This document shows, piece after piece, positions 25,595-34,682 of a stretch of DNA of 64,000 nt. Positions within the stretch are counted from its first letter, which is position 1. Each line of letters starts with the position of its first letter. This stretch comes from Coprovicinus avistercoris (lineage in GTDB: Bacteria; Actinomycetota; Coriobacteriia; Coriobacteriales; Atopobiaceae): positions 1-64,000 of the forward strand of contig DVMQ01000003.1 in assembly GCA_018714895.1 (NCBI GenBank), in the 5' to 3' direction. The position numbers and the translations under genes were made by a program. Below the pieces are notes generated by a model. That model was given only the letters and a program-made list of their open reading frames with translations, searched no databases and had not been told where the DNA came from.

Positions 25595-25830
25595 AAAAAA
25601 GCGCCCGTCCCTCCTGCTGGGACGAAGCGCCTGCGCAACTTCGCTTGTGAACCACCCAGCGAGCGGAAAACCGCCATACTCGGTTGGCCTGTATCGGTGG
25701 CCACACCGGCGACGTCTACTTGCACGTATTTGTGCTTTCGGGCCGCAGCTCAGGGGTGATTTTCATTAAGACACAACCGCGAGTTCCCACCATCCTCGCT
25801 CTCTGGAGGTTGTGCAACCTTAACTACTCT
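25595..25830 (-). promoter_or_regulatory. T-box riboswitch leader of ileS
   Basis: On the minus strand the leader ends in a strong terminator, GCGCTTCGTCCC/GGGACGGGCGC followed by TTTTTT (25595-25630). Just upstream is the competing antiterminator element GGGTGGTTCAC, whose TGGT can pair with the ACCA end of uncharged tRNA-Ile. The 5' side of the terminator (CGTCCC) can pair with GGGTGG, the standard T-box switch. A candidate AUC isoleucine specifier lies upstream in AATGAAAATCACC. The rest of the gene-free stretch (25862-25968) holds nothing I recognise. Confidence 0.85.
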
Positions 25831-25852
25831 CCCCATCATTGCCTGTCGATGC

Positions 25853-25861
25853 ATAGTAGCA
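25853..25861 (-). promoter_or_regulatory. extended -10 promoter of the ileS leader
   Basis: TGC-TACTAT on the minus strand lies just upstream of the T-box leader, with no good -35 box. The putative transcript would begin near the GGTTGCACAACC inverted repeat (25808-25819). Confidence 0.4.
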
Positions 25862-25968
25862 CGTTTATGCCATCATTACGAACCTGGTTACAAACAAACA
25901 ATGTTTCAACCCAACAGAGAGTCTGTTCACCCTCTAGGCTAAAACGTTATTTGCTTTCAAGCAGCAAT

Positions 25969-27738
25969 TTACACCACCTGATAAGACCATACAGAGACAG
26001 GTCCTTCAGTTTGGCTGCCTTCTCCTAAATTTTCTACCTGCGTAAGCTTCACAGATAAACCGGTGTGTTCTTCAAGATATGTTCGAATCATTTCCGCTTG
26101 ATCTGCGGTGCTCACACTCACTGCATCCGACTCAAGCAGACGCTGGGCGATAAAGCCATCGGAATTCGTGAGATCACGCTCAGAGAGCATGTTTTGCCAA
26201 GCAGGTGTGTATTGCTCATAGCCGCCAAAGAAAATTGCATTGTCCGGATGATCCCACGTCTCAAAAGCAAATACATCATAGTTGGTAAGAACTCCCTGCG
26301 TGTGAGTAAAAAGCACATCTTGAGTTGGATGGCTGTCTACATACTGTTGGGCCCGTGGAGTAAGGTCGAGATTCAACTCGCGCTGTAAAGGCAAAGCGTA
26401 TTGGATCTCTATGAACACGGTTATTGCTACATAGGCAACAACACCGGCATAAGAAAACAGCTGAACAGCACGGGACGTTTTATGCTCTGCACGAACGGAA
26501 GCCTGTTCCGTACATCCCACATAACAAGCAGCAATAACTGCAAAAAGAGCAATAACAAACAGAGGAAGCACCACTTGCATAAGCACGCGAGCGCGCAGAT
26601 ATACCACCACATACTCAAGCAAAAGCATGCCCGGAATCGAAAGGACAAAAATACGACGAGATTTAGTCAGTCCCAACAAATGAGTAAGCAGCAGCGCCGT
26701 TGCTGTTATCACCATAACAAGGAACAAAATGAAGAGGGTATATGCCTTTCTTGACATCACCGCAGCAATAATTGAGGAGAGCCCGTAGGAGGATACCGCA
26801 TCTCCCAACTCATTTAATAAAGGCAATGTATACACATCGGAGTCTACGAAGCAAAACTCATAAAGCATCGCTAAGTCATTGCGAGAAATCTCGGGCACCG
26901 CATGCGAGGCAGCTTCGAGGGATAGTTGGGGATAATCCGCAATTGAGCGCGCTGCGTTGGAAAGCGCGAGAAACGATTCCCACCCTTCAGTAACATTCCA
27001 AGCTATATGCCCTGCTATATACGAGAGCGTCATAAGACCAATTACAGCAGCTGCCATAATCATGGTACGTTTATTGCGCGTTTTTATAAGTGCCCACACA
27101 ACAAATGGAGCAAACATCACTGCTGCCGAAAGGCCAGATTCCGGACGCAGTGAAAAACCCTCAAAAAGCAAGAGGTAAGCACCTAAATCGCCCAGAAAGA
27201 AATGGTCGGGACGCACAAAAGCTGCGCGCGCTACCACCCATCCAGCACCTGCTGCAAATGCAAGGAAAGCAACAACCGTATATGTAAAGTACAAACACGT
27301 CATTACCTCGCAACATATGAGCGCAAAACCAATTACGAGTTTTTGCATACGCGGCACATTCAGTTGCCAGGCAAGACAATGTATGACGACAAACGAAGCC
27401 GCTGTCATGAAGAACAGTACGAGCGGAAACCATGGCACGCTGGGCAGCAATTGATAAAGCGCACAGATCGGTGCACTAAAAGGTATGGTCGAGTACAACA
27501 TCAAATAGCCGGGCGTATGAAAATATGCTCCTCGAGCGTATAGATCCTGCATAAAATCGTCTGGCGTTGCATATTTTGGAACCTGCACAAGGCAGACAAT
27601 AGCCACAACAGCAAGACACAACGCCCATATGCCAATGAGCTGTCGCCACGAAAACTTGTGTACCGGTGCTTGGGATAGAGCTTCAAACGAGATGCTTTCT
27701 GCATCCGACTGTTTCTCACAAACCCCATTGTTTGTCAT
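25969..27738 (-). CDS. polytopic membrane protein, GT-C-like architecture
   Basis: This 589-aa protein is not assigned to a named family. A cytosolic N-terminus of about 30 residues is followed by roughly ten hydrophobic segments and then a C-terminal soluble region of about 150 aa that probably faces outward. The first external loop starts PKYATPDDFMQDLY with an acidic pair (D60, D61). That resembles the catalytic-loop position of GT-C glycosyltransferases that use polyprenyl-phosphate sugars. A role in cell-envelope glycan synthesis is therefore a guess. ATG 27738 has GGAG 5 nt upstream. It is monocistronic and divergent from the FBPase gene. Confidence 0.75.
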   Translation of the reverse strand: MTNNGVCEKQSDAESISFEALSQAPVHKFSWRQLIGIWALCLAVVAIVCLVQVPKYATPDDFMQDLYARGAYFHTPGYLMLYSTIPFSAPICALYQLLPSVPWFPLVLFFMTAASFVVIHCLAWQLNVPRMQKLVIGFALICCEVMTCLYFTYTVVAFLAFAAGAGWVVARAAFVRPDHFFLGDLGAYLLLFEGFSLRPESGLSAAVMFAPFVVWALIKTRNKRTMIMAAAVIGLMTLSYIAGHIAWNVTEGWESFLALSNAARSIADYPQLSLEAASHAVPEISRNDLAMLYEFCFVDSDVYTLPLLNELGDAVSSYGLSSIIAAVMSRKAYTLFILFLVMVITATALLLTHLLGLTKSRRIFVLSIPGMLLLEYVVVYLRARVLMQVVLPLFVIALFAVIAACYVGCTEQASVRAEHKTSRAVQLFSYAGVVAYVAITVFIEIQYALPLQRELNLDLTPRAQQYVDSHPTQDVLFTHTQGVLTNYDVFAFETWDHPDNAIFFGGYEQYTPAWQNMLSERDLTNSDGFIAQRLLESDAVSVSTADQAEMIRTYLEEHTGLSVKLTQVENLGEGSQTEGPVSVWSYQVV

Positions 27739-27840
27739 GAAATCTCCAATTTCATACCACTGAGTAGAAGAGATGACACAATCAACCAACCGATAATTAA
27801 TTGAAGCATATACTGAATAAATTAGACAAATGCTTGATTA

Positions 27841-27852
27841 AACATGCATGTT
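27841..27852. repeat. 12-bp perfect palindrome upstream of the FBPase gene
   Basis: AACATGCATGTT is a perfect palindrome 40 nt before the chosen start of the fructose bisphosphatase gene, in the AT-rich intergenic region shared with the divergent membrane-protein gene. It could be an operator, but no other copy was identified. Confidence 0.3.
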
Positions 27853-27891
27853 GAATACATGAGGCGCACAAAGCCTTTTGAGGAGACAATA

Positions 27892-29802
27892 TTGAATACT
27901 GATATACAGAACAATCGATGGAATCAGCGTTTTTTAGAACTCCTAGCAGAGCATTTTCCCACACGTCAAAGTGCGTATACAGAAATAATCAACCTCAAAG
28001 CAATCCTCAACCTCCCAAAAGGAACAGAGCACTTTATGAGCGACCTACATGGTGAGTACGAGGCCTTCGAACACATTCTCAACAACTGCTCTGGGGTTAT
28101 ACGTGAACGTGTTGACGCTACCTTTGGGGATGAACTTTCAGCAAGCGAACGCGATGATCTCTGTACGCTTATTTATTATCCACGTGAAAAACTTGCTCGC
28201 CTTCATGCCGAAGGAATCGCAACAGGTCAGTGGTACTATGACACGCTTTTTCGCATTGTGAGGCTTGCACGATATTTGTCAGGCTTTTACACCCGCTCAA
28301 AAGTTCGTAAGGCTATGCCTGTAGCGTATGCCTACATCATTGATGAATTACTTCATGCCTCCGGTGTTGGCGAGCAGGCTCGCCATGACTATCACGTGCG
28401 CATTATCAGTTCAATTGTTGAGGAAGGCGCCGCAGACGACTTTATTGAATCCTTATCCTCACTGGTAAAGCGGCTTGCCGTTGATCATATGCATATTGTT
28501 GGTGACATCTTTGACCGTGGTCCTCATGCCGATCATATTCTCGACCGTCTTATGAGTTACCACTCCCTTGATATTCAATGGGGAAACCACGATGTCTGCT
28601 GGATGGGAGCTGCAGCAGGCTCCGAAGCTTGTGTCGCTTCTGTCGTGCGTAACAATGTACGCTACGGATCATATGCTCTTCTTGAGGGAACGTATGGCAT
28701 CTCTCTACGAAAGCTCGCCTTATTTGCTGAACGCACCTATGGCAAAGATGATGGTCTTGATCCTGTTGATAAGGCGATTTCGGTCATTCTTTTTAAGCTC
28801 GAGGGCCACATTATTGGCCGCCATCCTGAGTTTGCCATGGAAGATAGACTTTCTCTTGGTGCTATGTGCGTTCGTGAGGGCACCGTTCAGATTGATGGAC
28901 GCCTCTTAACTTTAAAAACCCAGGACTTTCCCACGGTCGATCCGAAGGACCCCTACGCGCTCACCAAGGATGAACAGGAAGTGCTCGACGACCTTGTTAC
29001 CTCTTTCCGCGAGAGTACACGACTTCGCCGACATGTTGAATTCTTGTATCAGCACGGTTCGATATATCTGCTCTACAACGGCAATCTGCTTTTTCATGGT
29101 TGCATCCCACTCAATGAAGATGGATCGTTTGCTTCGGTAAATTGCGGTAAAGCAGGCTATCTCTCCGGCAAGCAATATCTTGATTTTTGCGACAAAATTG
29201 CACGGCAGGCCTGGCTAAACGGCGATCGCAATGCTCTTGATTGGATGTGGTATCTCTGGTGCGGCAGACGATCGACGCTTTCGGGCAGACTTGTCAAAAC
29301 GTTTGAGAGAGCATTTGTCTGTGAACTCGATTCTTGGGTAGAACCGCAAGATCCCTACTATCGCCTCCTTGATGCACCGGAGGTGGTGAACGCCATACTC
29401 GAAGAGTTTGGTCTTGATTCTAAACATGGCCACATTGTTAACGGTCATACACCCGTGCGGCTTGGTTCCGGAGAAACGCCCGTTCATGCTGGTGGCAAAC
29501 TTCTGGTTATCGATGGTGGTTTCTGTAGCGCATACCATGAACGTACCGGTATTGCAGGCTTTACCTTGGTAACAAGCTCCACAGGCATGCGCATAAAAGC
29601 GCATCGCCCCTTCTTAGGAGTGAGTGCGGCACTCGATCGCAATGCCGATATTCAAAGCAATACTCGTATTCTTGAAACGGAGCCTTGGCCTCTTAAGATT
29701 GCTGATACCGATACGGGCAACCAAATTCGCTCGCAAATTGATGAACTTGAGCAGCTTCTTGAGGCCTACCGTGATGGCACCATTGCCGAGCACAGCAATT
29801 AG
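27892..29802 (+). CDS. fbp: fructose-1,6-bisphosphatase, class III
   Basis: The enzyme hydrolyses fructose-1,6-bisphosphate to fructose-6-phosphate in gluconeogenesis. It is the Mn2+-dependent class III type of Bacillus and relatives, built on a calcineurin-like phosphoesterase core. Metal-site motifs SDLHGEY, GDIFDRG, WGNHDVCWMG and NGHTPV are all present. The 636-aa length is normal for the family. The start is placed at TTG 27892, preceded by GAGGAG at 6 nt; an in-frame ATG at 27844 has no ribosome-binding site. It is monocistronic or weakly linked to ftsH 140 nt downstream. Confidence 0.93.
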   Translation: MNTDIQNNRWNQRFLELLAEHFPTRQSAYTEIINLKAILNLPKGTEHFMSDLHGEYEAFEHILNNCSGVIRERVDATFGDELSASERDDLCTLIYYPREKLARLHAEGIATGQWYYDTLFRIVRLARYLSGFYTRSKVRKAMPVAYAYIIDELLHASGVGEQARHDYHVRIISSIVEEGAADDFIESLSSLVKRLAVDHMHIVGDIFDRGPHADHILDRLMSYHSLDIQWGNHDVCWMGAAAGSEACVASVVRNNVRYGSYALLEGTYGISLRKLALFAERTYGKDDGLDPVDKAISVILFKLEGHIIGRHPEFAMEDRLSLGAMCVREGTVQIDGRLLTLKTQDFPTVDPKDPYALTKDEQEVLDDLVTSFRESTRLRRHVEFLYQHGSIYLLYNGNLLFHGCIPLNEDGSFASVNCGKAGYLSGKQYLDFCDKIARQAWLNGDRNALDWMWYLWCGRRSTLSGRLVKTFERAFVCELDSWVEPQDPYYRLLDAPEVVNAILEEFGLDSKHGHIVNGHTPVRLGSGETPVHAGGKLLVIDGGFCSAYHERTGIAGFTLVTSSTGMRIKAHRPFLGVSAALDRNADIQSNTRILETEPWPLKIADTDTGNQIRSQIDELEQLLEAYRDGTIAEHSN

Positions 29803-29942
29803 ATTGCATAATGAAACACCACCGAACGTTTTTGTATATATAAAGCGAATAACAAGAACGGGGTTGGGTATCCTGACGAGAAGTCAGCTGCGCAATATGC
29901 AGGAACTTTACGAGAGGCCACACGTTAGAGAGACGTATACCT

Positions 29943-31853
29943 ATGGAAATGAATGAAAAAAAGCGACGGCAATCGATGATCTTGTATGCGATTATCGCCT
30001 GCGCCATCCTCATTGCCATCAACTCACTGTTCTCACCCTCGAGAGCAGCCAATGCTCCAAAAGAGGCAAGCTACAGTGAGTTTATCCAGATGGTGAACGA
30101 CAACAAAGTCGATGATGTTATTCTCGATACCACATCAGGAGAAATTCAGTTCACCACTGGCGATGGGGACAATAAAGAGTCTTGGACGTGCACACAGTTT
30201 CCTGGCGATGACACCCTCGTTCAGCGCTTGGAAGATCATGGTGTAACGTACTCTGCCGTTACGCAGTCCTCAGACGACAGTTCATCGCTCATTTTTTACA
30301 TGTTGCTGAGCTATGTGCTTCCCATTGGACTTCTTCTGCTTGCAGGTTGGTGGCTGAATAGACGTCTTAAAAAAGCAATGGGCGGCGACGGACCATCTAT
30401 GACCTTCGGCGGAGGCATGGGCGGTATGGGCGGCCTGGGTAAATCAGGCGCCAAAGTTGTTAACGGCGAAGAGACTGGCGTGACGTTTAAAGACGTTGCA
30501 GGCCAAGACGAAGCAAAAGAGTCACTTGCTGAGATTGTTAGCTTCTTGGAAAACCCCAATCGCTACGCACAAATTGGTGCCAAGCTTCCCCATGGCGCAT
30601 TGTTGGTAGGCCCTCCGGGAACTGGTAAGACCCTCCTTGCCAAGGCTGTTGCTGGTGAGGCTCAAGTTCCTTTCTTCTCTATCTCAGGCTCTGAATTTGT
30701 TGAGATGTTTGTTGGTCGAGGTGCCGCAAAAGTGCGCGACCTCTTCAAGCAAGCAAATGAGAAAGCTCCCTGCATCGTCTTTATCGATGAGATCGATACT
30801 ATCGGTAAAAAACGCGGCATGAGTATCAATAGCAATGACGAGCGCGAGCAGACGCTCAACCAGCTCCTCACTGAAATGGATGGCTTTGACAATCACAAAG
30901 GTATCGTCGTTTTGGCTGCAACAAACCAGCCTGATGTTCTCGATCCCGCATTGCTTCGACCTGGTCGCTTTGACCGCCGTATTCCTGTGGAGCTTCCAGA
31001 TCTTGCTGGCCGCAAAGCCATTCTTAAGCTCCATGCAAGCGATGTAAAAATGGAGGGCCATATTGACCTCGATGTTATTGCGCGTTCTACCCCAGGTGCT
31101 TCCGGCGCAGACCTCGCTAACATCATCAATGAAGCCGCTCTTCGTGCAGTAAGGATGGGACGCTCACGCGTTACACAGGAGGATTTGGAAGAGTCCGTAG
31201 AAGTGGTAATTGCGGGAGAAAAGCGCAAGTCAACAGTACTTTCTGAGCACGAAAAGCAAGTGGTTTCTTATCATGAGATTGGCCATGCTATCGTTGCGGC
31301 AACTCGTAAGGAAGGCGCTCCAGTACAGAAGATTACGATTGTTCCTCGCACATCCGGAGCTCTCGGCTATACCATGCAGGTGGAGGAGGACGAGCATTTC
31401 CTCACTACCCGTCAAGAAGCCGAAGATAAAATCGCAGTCCTTTGTGGTGGTCGTGCAGCAGAAGAACTTATCTTTAACGAGATGACCACCGGAGCAGCAA
31501 ACGATATTGAGAAAGCCACTGAGCTTGCTCGCAATATGGTCACCCAATATGGCATGAGTGATGAGTTTGGTATGGTTGCCCTTGGCCAGGTTCGCAATAG
31601 ATATCTCAACGATGGCAGCACGCTCACCTGTGCTGAAGGCACCGCTCAAAAGATTGATGATGTCGTAATTGAAATGATTGAAAAAGGACATCAGGAAGCT
31701 CTGTCCACGCTGAAAGCTAACCGCTTTAAGCTCCATGAGCTTGCCCGCTATCTACAGAAAAAAGAAACCATTACCGGCCAAGAATTTATGGACATCTTCA
31801 CACGTGATGATGGCTTTGCTCCTCGTCGATCTGACGGAAGTACTGCAAAGTAA
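29943..31853 (+). CDS. ftsH: ATP-dependent zinc metalloprotease FtsH
   Basis: FtsH is a membrane-anchored AAA+ hexameric protease that degrades misassembled membrane proteins and regulators. The 636-aa protein has two N-terminal membrane segments (about residues 14-32 and 118-140) flanking an extracytoplasmic domain. The AAA module contains Walker A GPPGTGKT, a DEID Walker B and the second region of homology. The zinc protease motif HEIGH follows. A Gly/Met-rich linker follows TM2. The ribosome-binding site is weak (GAGAG about 12 nt upstream), so a start at ATG 29949 is also possible. Confidence 0.97.
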   Translation: MEMNEKKRRQSMILYAIIACAILIAINSLFSPSRAANAPKEASYSEFIQMVNDNKVDDVILDTTSGEIQFTTGDGDNKESWTCTQFPGDDTLVQRLEDHGVTYSAVTQSSDDSSSLIFYMLLSYVLPIGLLLLAGWWLNRRLKKAMGGDGPSMTFGGGMGGMGGLGKSGAKVVNGEETGVTFKDVAGQDEAKESLAEIVSFLENPNRYAQIGAKLPHGALLVGPPGTGKTLLAKAVAGEAQVPFFSISGSEFVEMFVGRGAAKVRDLFKQANEKAPCIVFIDEIDTIGKKRGMSINSNDEREQTLNQLLTEMDGFDNHKGIVVLAATNQPDVLDPALLRPGRFDRRIPVELPDLAGRKAILKLHASDVKMEGHIDLDVIARSTPGASGADLANIINEAALRAVRMGRSRVTQEDLEESVEVVIAGEKRKSTVLSEHEKQVVSYHEIGHAIVAATRKEGAPVQKITIVPRTSGALGYTMQVEEDEHFLTTRQEAEDKIAVLCGGRAAEELIFNEMTTGAANDIEKATELARNMVTQYGMSDEFGMVALGQVRNRYLNDGSTLTCAEGTAQKIDDVVIEMIEKGHQEALSTLKANRFKLHELARYLQKKETITGQEFMDIFTRDDGFAPRRSDGSTAK

Positions 31854-31877
31854 AAGCAGTCGTACGTAGTACTCATT

Positions 31878-31909
31878 AAGCCCATTGCACTCTATGCAAT
31901 GGGCTTTTT
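31878..31909 (+). terminator. Rho-independent terminator after ftsH
   Basis: AAGCCCATTGCA and TGCAATGGGCTT form a perfect 12-bp stem with a 5-nt loop and a T run, 24 nt after the ftsH stop. Because A residues precede it, it may also serve the converging methyltransferase gene. Confidence 0.9.
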
Positions 31910-31980
31910 CTATCTAGTGCCTCTAAGTCTCAAACGGTCTTTCAGAACAGGTCTACTTGTCACATTGCCTGTAGTTATCC

Positions 31981-32793
31981 CTATCGACATAATTCCCAAA
32001 ATGCCACAGCAGAAGCTGCTGCTACATTGAGTGAATCAACACCGTGTGCCATAGGAATTCGAACCGTCGCATCACAGCCATCAATCGCATTTTTCGTAAG
32101 ACCATCGCCTTCTGTTCCAAACAACAGAGCGAGACGTTCATGCTCTTTCAGCACTGGATCGTCCAGACTCATCGACTGATCGGAAAGCGCCAAGGCGACC
32201 GTGTAATAGCCCTCTTGATGCAAAAGATCAAAGGCATCTTGTGGCCACACACCAGAAAAATGAGCCCAAGGAACAAGGAATACGTTTCCCATAGAGACGC
32301 GGATGGCGCGACGGGACAGTGGATCGGCACACGTAGGAGCAACAAACACCGCATCTATCCCTAAAGCTGCCGCCGAGCGAAATATTGCTCCAACATTAGA
32401 CGTATCGGTTATTCCTTCTAGGACACAAACGCGCCGAGCTTGTTGCAAGAGGTGTCGAGGATCAGGTTCCTGTGGACGACGCGCGGCCGCCAGAGCTCCA
32501 CGGGTAACTCTGTAGCCTGTGAGCTGTTCTGCCTTATCAGGTGGCAAGACAAACACTGGAACGGTGGGATCAAGCTTTTCTAACACATCAGCCATTGAAA
32601 CAAGACGTCGCTCACTCAGGAGCAATGCTATTGGCTCCAAGTGATGTTCCAAAGCCACACGAATAGCTATCTCAGACTCAACAATAGCTATTCCTCTGGA
32701 TGGGTCGAGCGCATTTCGCAACTGATGAGAAGTCAGCCGGCAAAATACATCTAAGCGAGAATCTTCAAGCGTAGTTACGCGTTCTATCGTCAT
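31981..32793 (-). CDS. TrmH/SpoU-family RNA 2'-O-methyltransferase
   Basis: SpoU-family enzymes methylate ribose 2'-OH in rRNA or tRNA using S-adenosylmethionine bound in a trefoil knot. The three family motifs are present: NVGAIFRSAAALG, LLFGTEGDGL and RIPMAHGVDSLNVAAASAV. The protein is about 270 aa, with an N-terminal substrate-binding domain. The RNA target cannot be deduced. I chose ATG 32793, which has a GAGGAG about 13 nt upstream; longer in-frame ATGs exist at 32850 and 32874 with no better site. Confidence 0.88.
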   Translation of the reverse strand: MTIERVTTLEDSRLDVFCRLTSHQLRNALDPSRGIAIVESEIAIRVALEHHLEPIALLLSERRLVSMADVLEKLDPTVPVFVLPPDKAEQLTGYRVTRGALAAARRPQEPDPRHLLQQARRVCVLEGITDTSNVGAIFRSAAALGIDAVFVAPTCADPLSRRAIRVSMGNVFLVPWAHFSGVWPQDAFDLLHQEGYYTVALALSDQSMSLDDPVLKEHERLALLFGTEGDGLTKNAIDGCDATVRIPMAHGVDSLNVAAASAVAFWELCR

Positions 32794-32984
32794 AGATTTA
32801 TGGTCTCTCCTCGTTTCGGATAAGCCGTTCTTTCGTATTTTTTTACTCATCCAAAATTCTTCTGGCCATTTCACAGTCTTATATAGACCCTATCAGAGTC
32901 AACTTCCCAGATAACTCGACAAATAACGAAACCAACAGACATCTTGGGCTGTTCATGAATTGCCCAATCTTACACATTGTTTTT

Positions 32985-33012
32985 TTGCGTCCACCTCTTT
33001 TCTAGGTATTAT
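32985..33012 (+). promoter_or_regulatory. promoter of the L,D-transpeptidase gene
   Basis: TTGCGT (32985-32990) and TATTAT (33007-33012) are 16 bp apart and end about 50 nt before the chosen start codon. Confidence 0.55.
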
Positions 33013-33063
33013 GGTGTGCGGATATAAATGTTCGCTTCATCGAGCGAGAGGGGTTTGTGCTCG

Positions 33064-34602
33064 ATGCCTATTCATAATATGCATATGGCTGCTACATCTA
33101 AACACGGAGGGCACGGCAAGCACTCCAGTCAAAATCATGTAAACCAACAAAATAAGAAGAGTTCTGATAACTCGCATAACAAGCAAACACACTACAAACG
33201 AGCTGGTATCGTAGCCGGCATAATTGTTGGTGTTCTGCTTATTATCTACCTAGCTGGAGTGGCATTTTTTTCATCTCACTTTATGCCGCACACAACGCTT
33301 GCAGGAAAAGATGTCTCACTGCAATCAGTTGATGATCTTGCAAACGATCTAAATAGCACGGTAGATAATTTCTCTGCAACGGTAACCGGAGATAACATCC
33401 AAGTTGATTTTACCGGCGAAGATGTTGGACTAGGCATTGATGCTCGTGCCTTTGTATCAGGTGCTCATGGTTCCGAGAACCCCTGGGCATGGCCTATTGG
33501 GCTTTTCCAGGAGCACACGTTTGACACATCCTTTGGCGCCACTGTTGATCAGGAGCGTGTATCAGAGCTTCTCAGTGAGCCCATAGCAAACGTTAATGCC
33601 AACGGAACCGATCCAGTGGATGCAAAAGTTGCCTATGATGCAGAATCCACTTCTTTTACGGTAGTTCCTGAGACATATGGCACGTCAATAGATGAAGAAG
33701 CTTGCGTTGCCTACGTAGTATCGGCTCTTGAAAATCTCGAGAGCGATATTGTGCTCGATGATACCTGTCTCAAACAGCCGGCAAAGAAGTCTGACGATCC
33801 AACGCTTGCAACTGGTATTGAGAACGCCAACAAACTTCTCACAGGAGATATTAAGCTCACATTTAATGGCACAGAAGCTGCCACAGTAACAAACGAAATG
33901 ATCGGTAATTGGGTTGTTGTTGCAGATGATGGAACAGCTTCTCTCGATGAAAATGCCGTTTCTACGTGGGCTACAAATGAATTAGCTCCGAAGCTCAACA
34001 CCGTGGGGACAACACGAACCTATACACGACCCGATGGTGTTCAGCTGAGCGTCTCCGGTGGTACCTATGGATGGGCAATTGACGCTGGCGCACTTGCTAA
34101 GGCGCTTTCAGAGCAAATTAAACAAGGCTCAAATGCAGCTCTGGAGATTCCCACCCAACAAACGGCAGCCGTATGGTCGGGACAAGGCGCACAAGACTGG
34201 GGCAATACCTATATCGACCTCTCAATTGGCGAACAATATGCGCGTTTTTATAAAGACGGACAGCTTGTTTGGGAATCCGCCTGTGTAACCGGCAACACCT
34301 CAGAGGGACGTTACACACCCACTGGTGTATATGCAGTCAACTCCAATAAAGGCACCGATCAAACGCTTATTGGTTTTGATGAAGATGGAGATGGCGAACC
34401 CGATTACAGAAGTCATGTAAACTTCTGGATTCCTTTTATTGATAATCTCATCGCCTTTCATGATGCCGATTGGCGCGGCAGCTTTGGTGGCGATATCTAT
34501 ACCTATAATGGCTCACATGGTTGTGTCAACCTGCCTTACGATAAAGCTCAGGCACTTTACGACCTTGCCGACGTGGGCACAACAGTCGTAGTTCACGACT
34601 AA
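33064..34602 (+). CDS. L,D-transpeptidase with His-rich N-terminus
   Basis: YkuD-type L,D-transpeptidases crosslink peptidoglycan stems or attach proteins to them. The C-terminal catalytic domain ends in SHGCVNLP, with the catalytic cysteine and its histidine, plus an upstream FHDADW histidine. A single membrane anchor lies at about residues 47-70. The long extracytoplasmic region before the catalytic domain resembles the repeated PG-binding domain 4 seen in actinobacterial relatives. The cytoplasmic N-terminus contains eight histidines in its first 43 residues, which is unusual. The start at ATG 33064 follows GAGAGGGG at about 10 nt. Confidence 0.9.
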   Translation: MPIHNMHMAATSKHGGHGKHSSQNHVNQQNKKSSDNSHNKQTHYKRAGIVAGIIVGVLLIIYLAGVAFFSSHFMPHTTLAGKDVSLQSVDDLANDLNSTVDNFSATVTGDNIQVDFTGEDVGLGIDARAFVSGAHGSENPWAWPIGLFQEHTFDTSFGATVDQERVSELLSEPIANVNANGTDPVDAKVAYDAESTSFTVVPETYGTSIDEEACVAYVVSALENLESDIVLDDTCLKQPAKKSDDPTLATGIENANKLLTGDIKLTFNGTEAATVTNEMIGNWVVVADDGTASLDENAVSTWATNELAPKLNTVGTTRTYTRPDGVQLSVSGGTYGWAIDAGALAKALSEQIKQGSNAALEIPTQQTAAVWSGQGAQDWGNTYIDLSIGEQYARFYKDGQLVWESACVTGNTSEGRYTPTGVYAVNSNKGTDQTLIGFDEDGDGEPDYRSHVNFWIPFIDNLIAFHDADWRGSFGGDIYTYNGSHGCVNLPYDKAQALYDLADVGTTVVVHD

Positions 34603-34624
34603 ATCAGCACTTCAGAGAAAGCGA

Positions 34625-34653
34625 AACGCGCGCCCAGCCGGACGCGCGTTTTT
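34625..34653 (+). terminator. terminator after the L,D-transpeptidase gene
   Basis: AACGCGCG and CGCGCGTT form an 8-bp GC-rich stem with a 10-nt loop followed by TTT, 22 nt after the stop codon. It lies between two converging genes and may also help end the ffh transcript. Confidence 0.8.
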
Positions 34654-34682
34654 CTCACTAAATATGTTTTCCAGACACTCGT

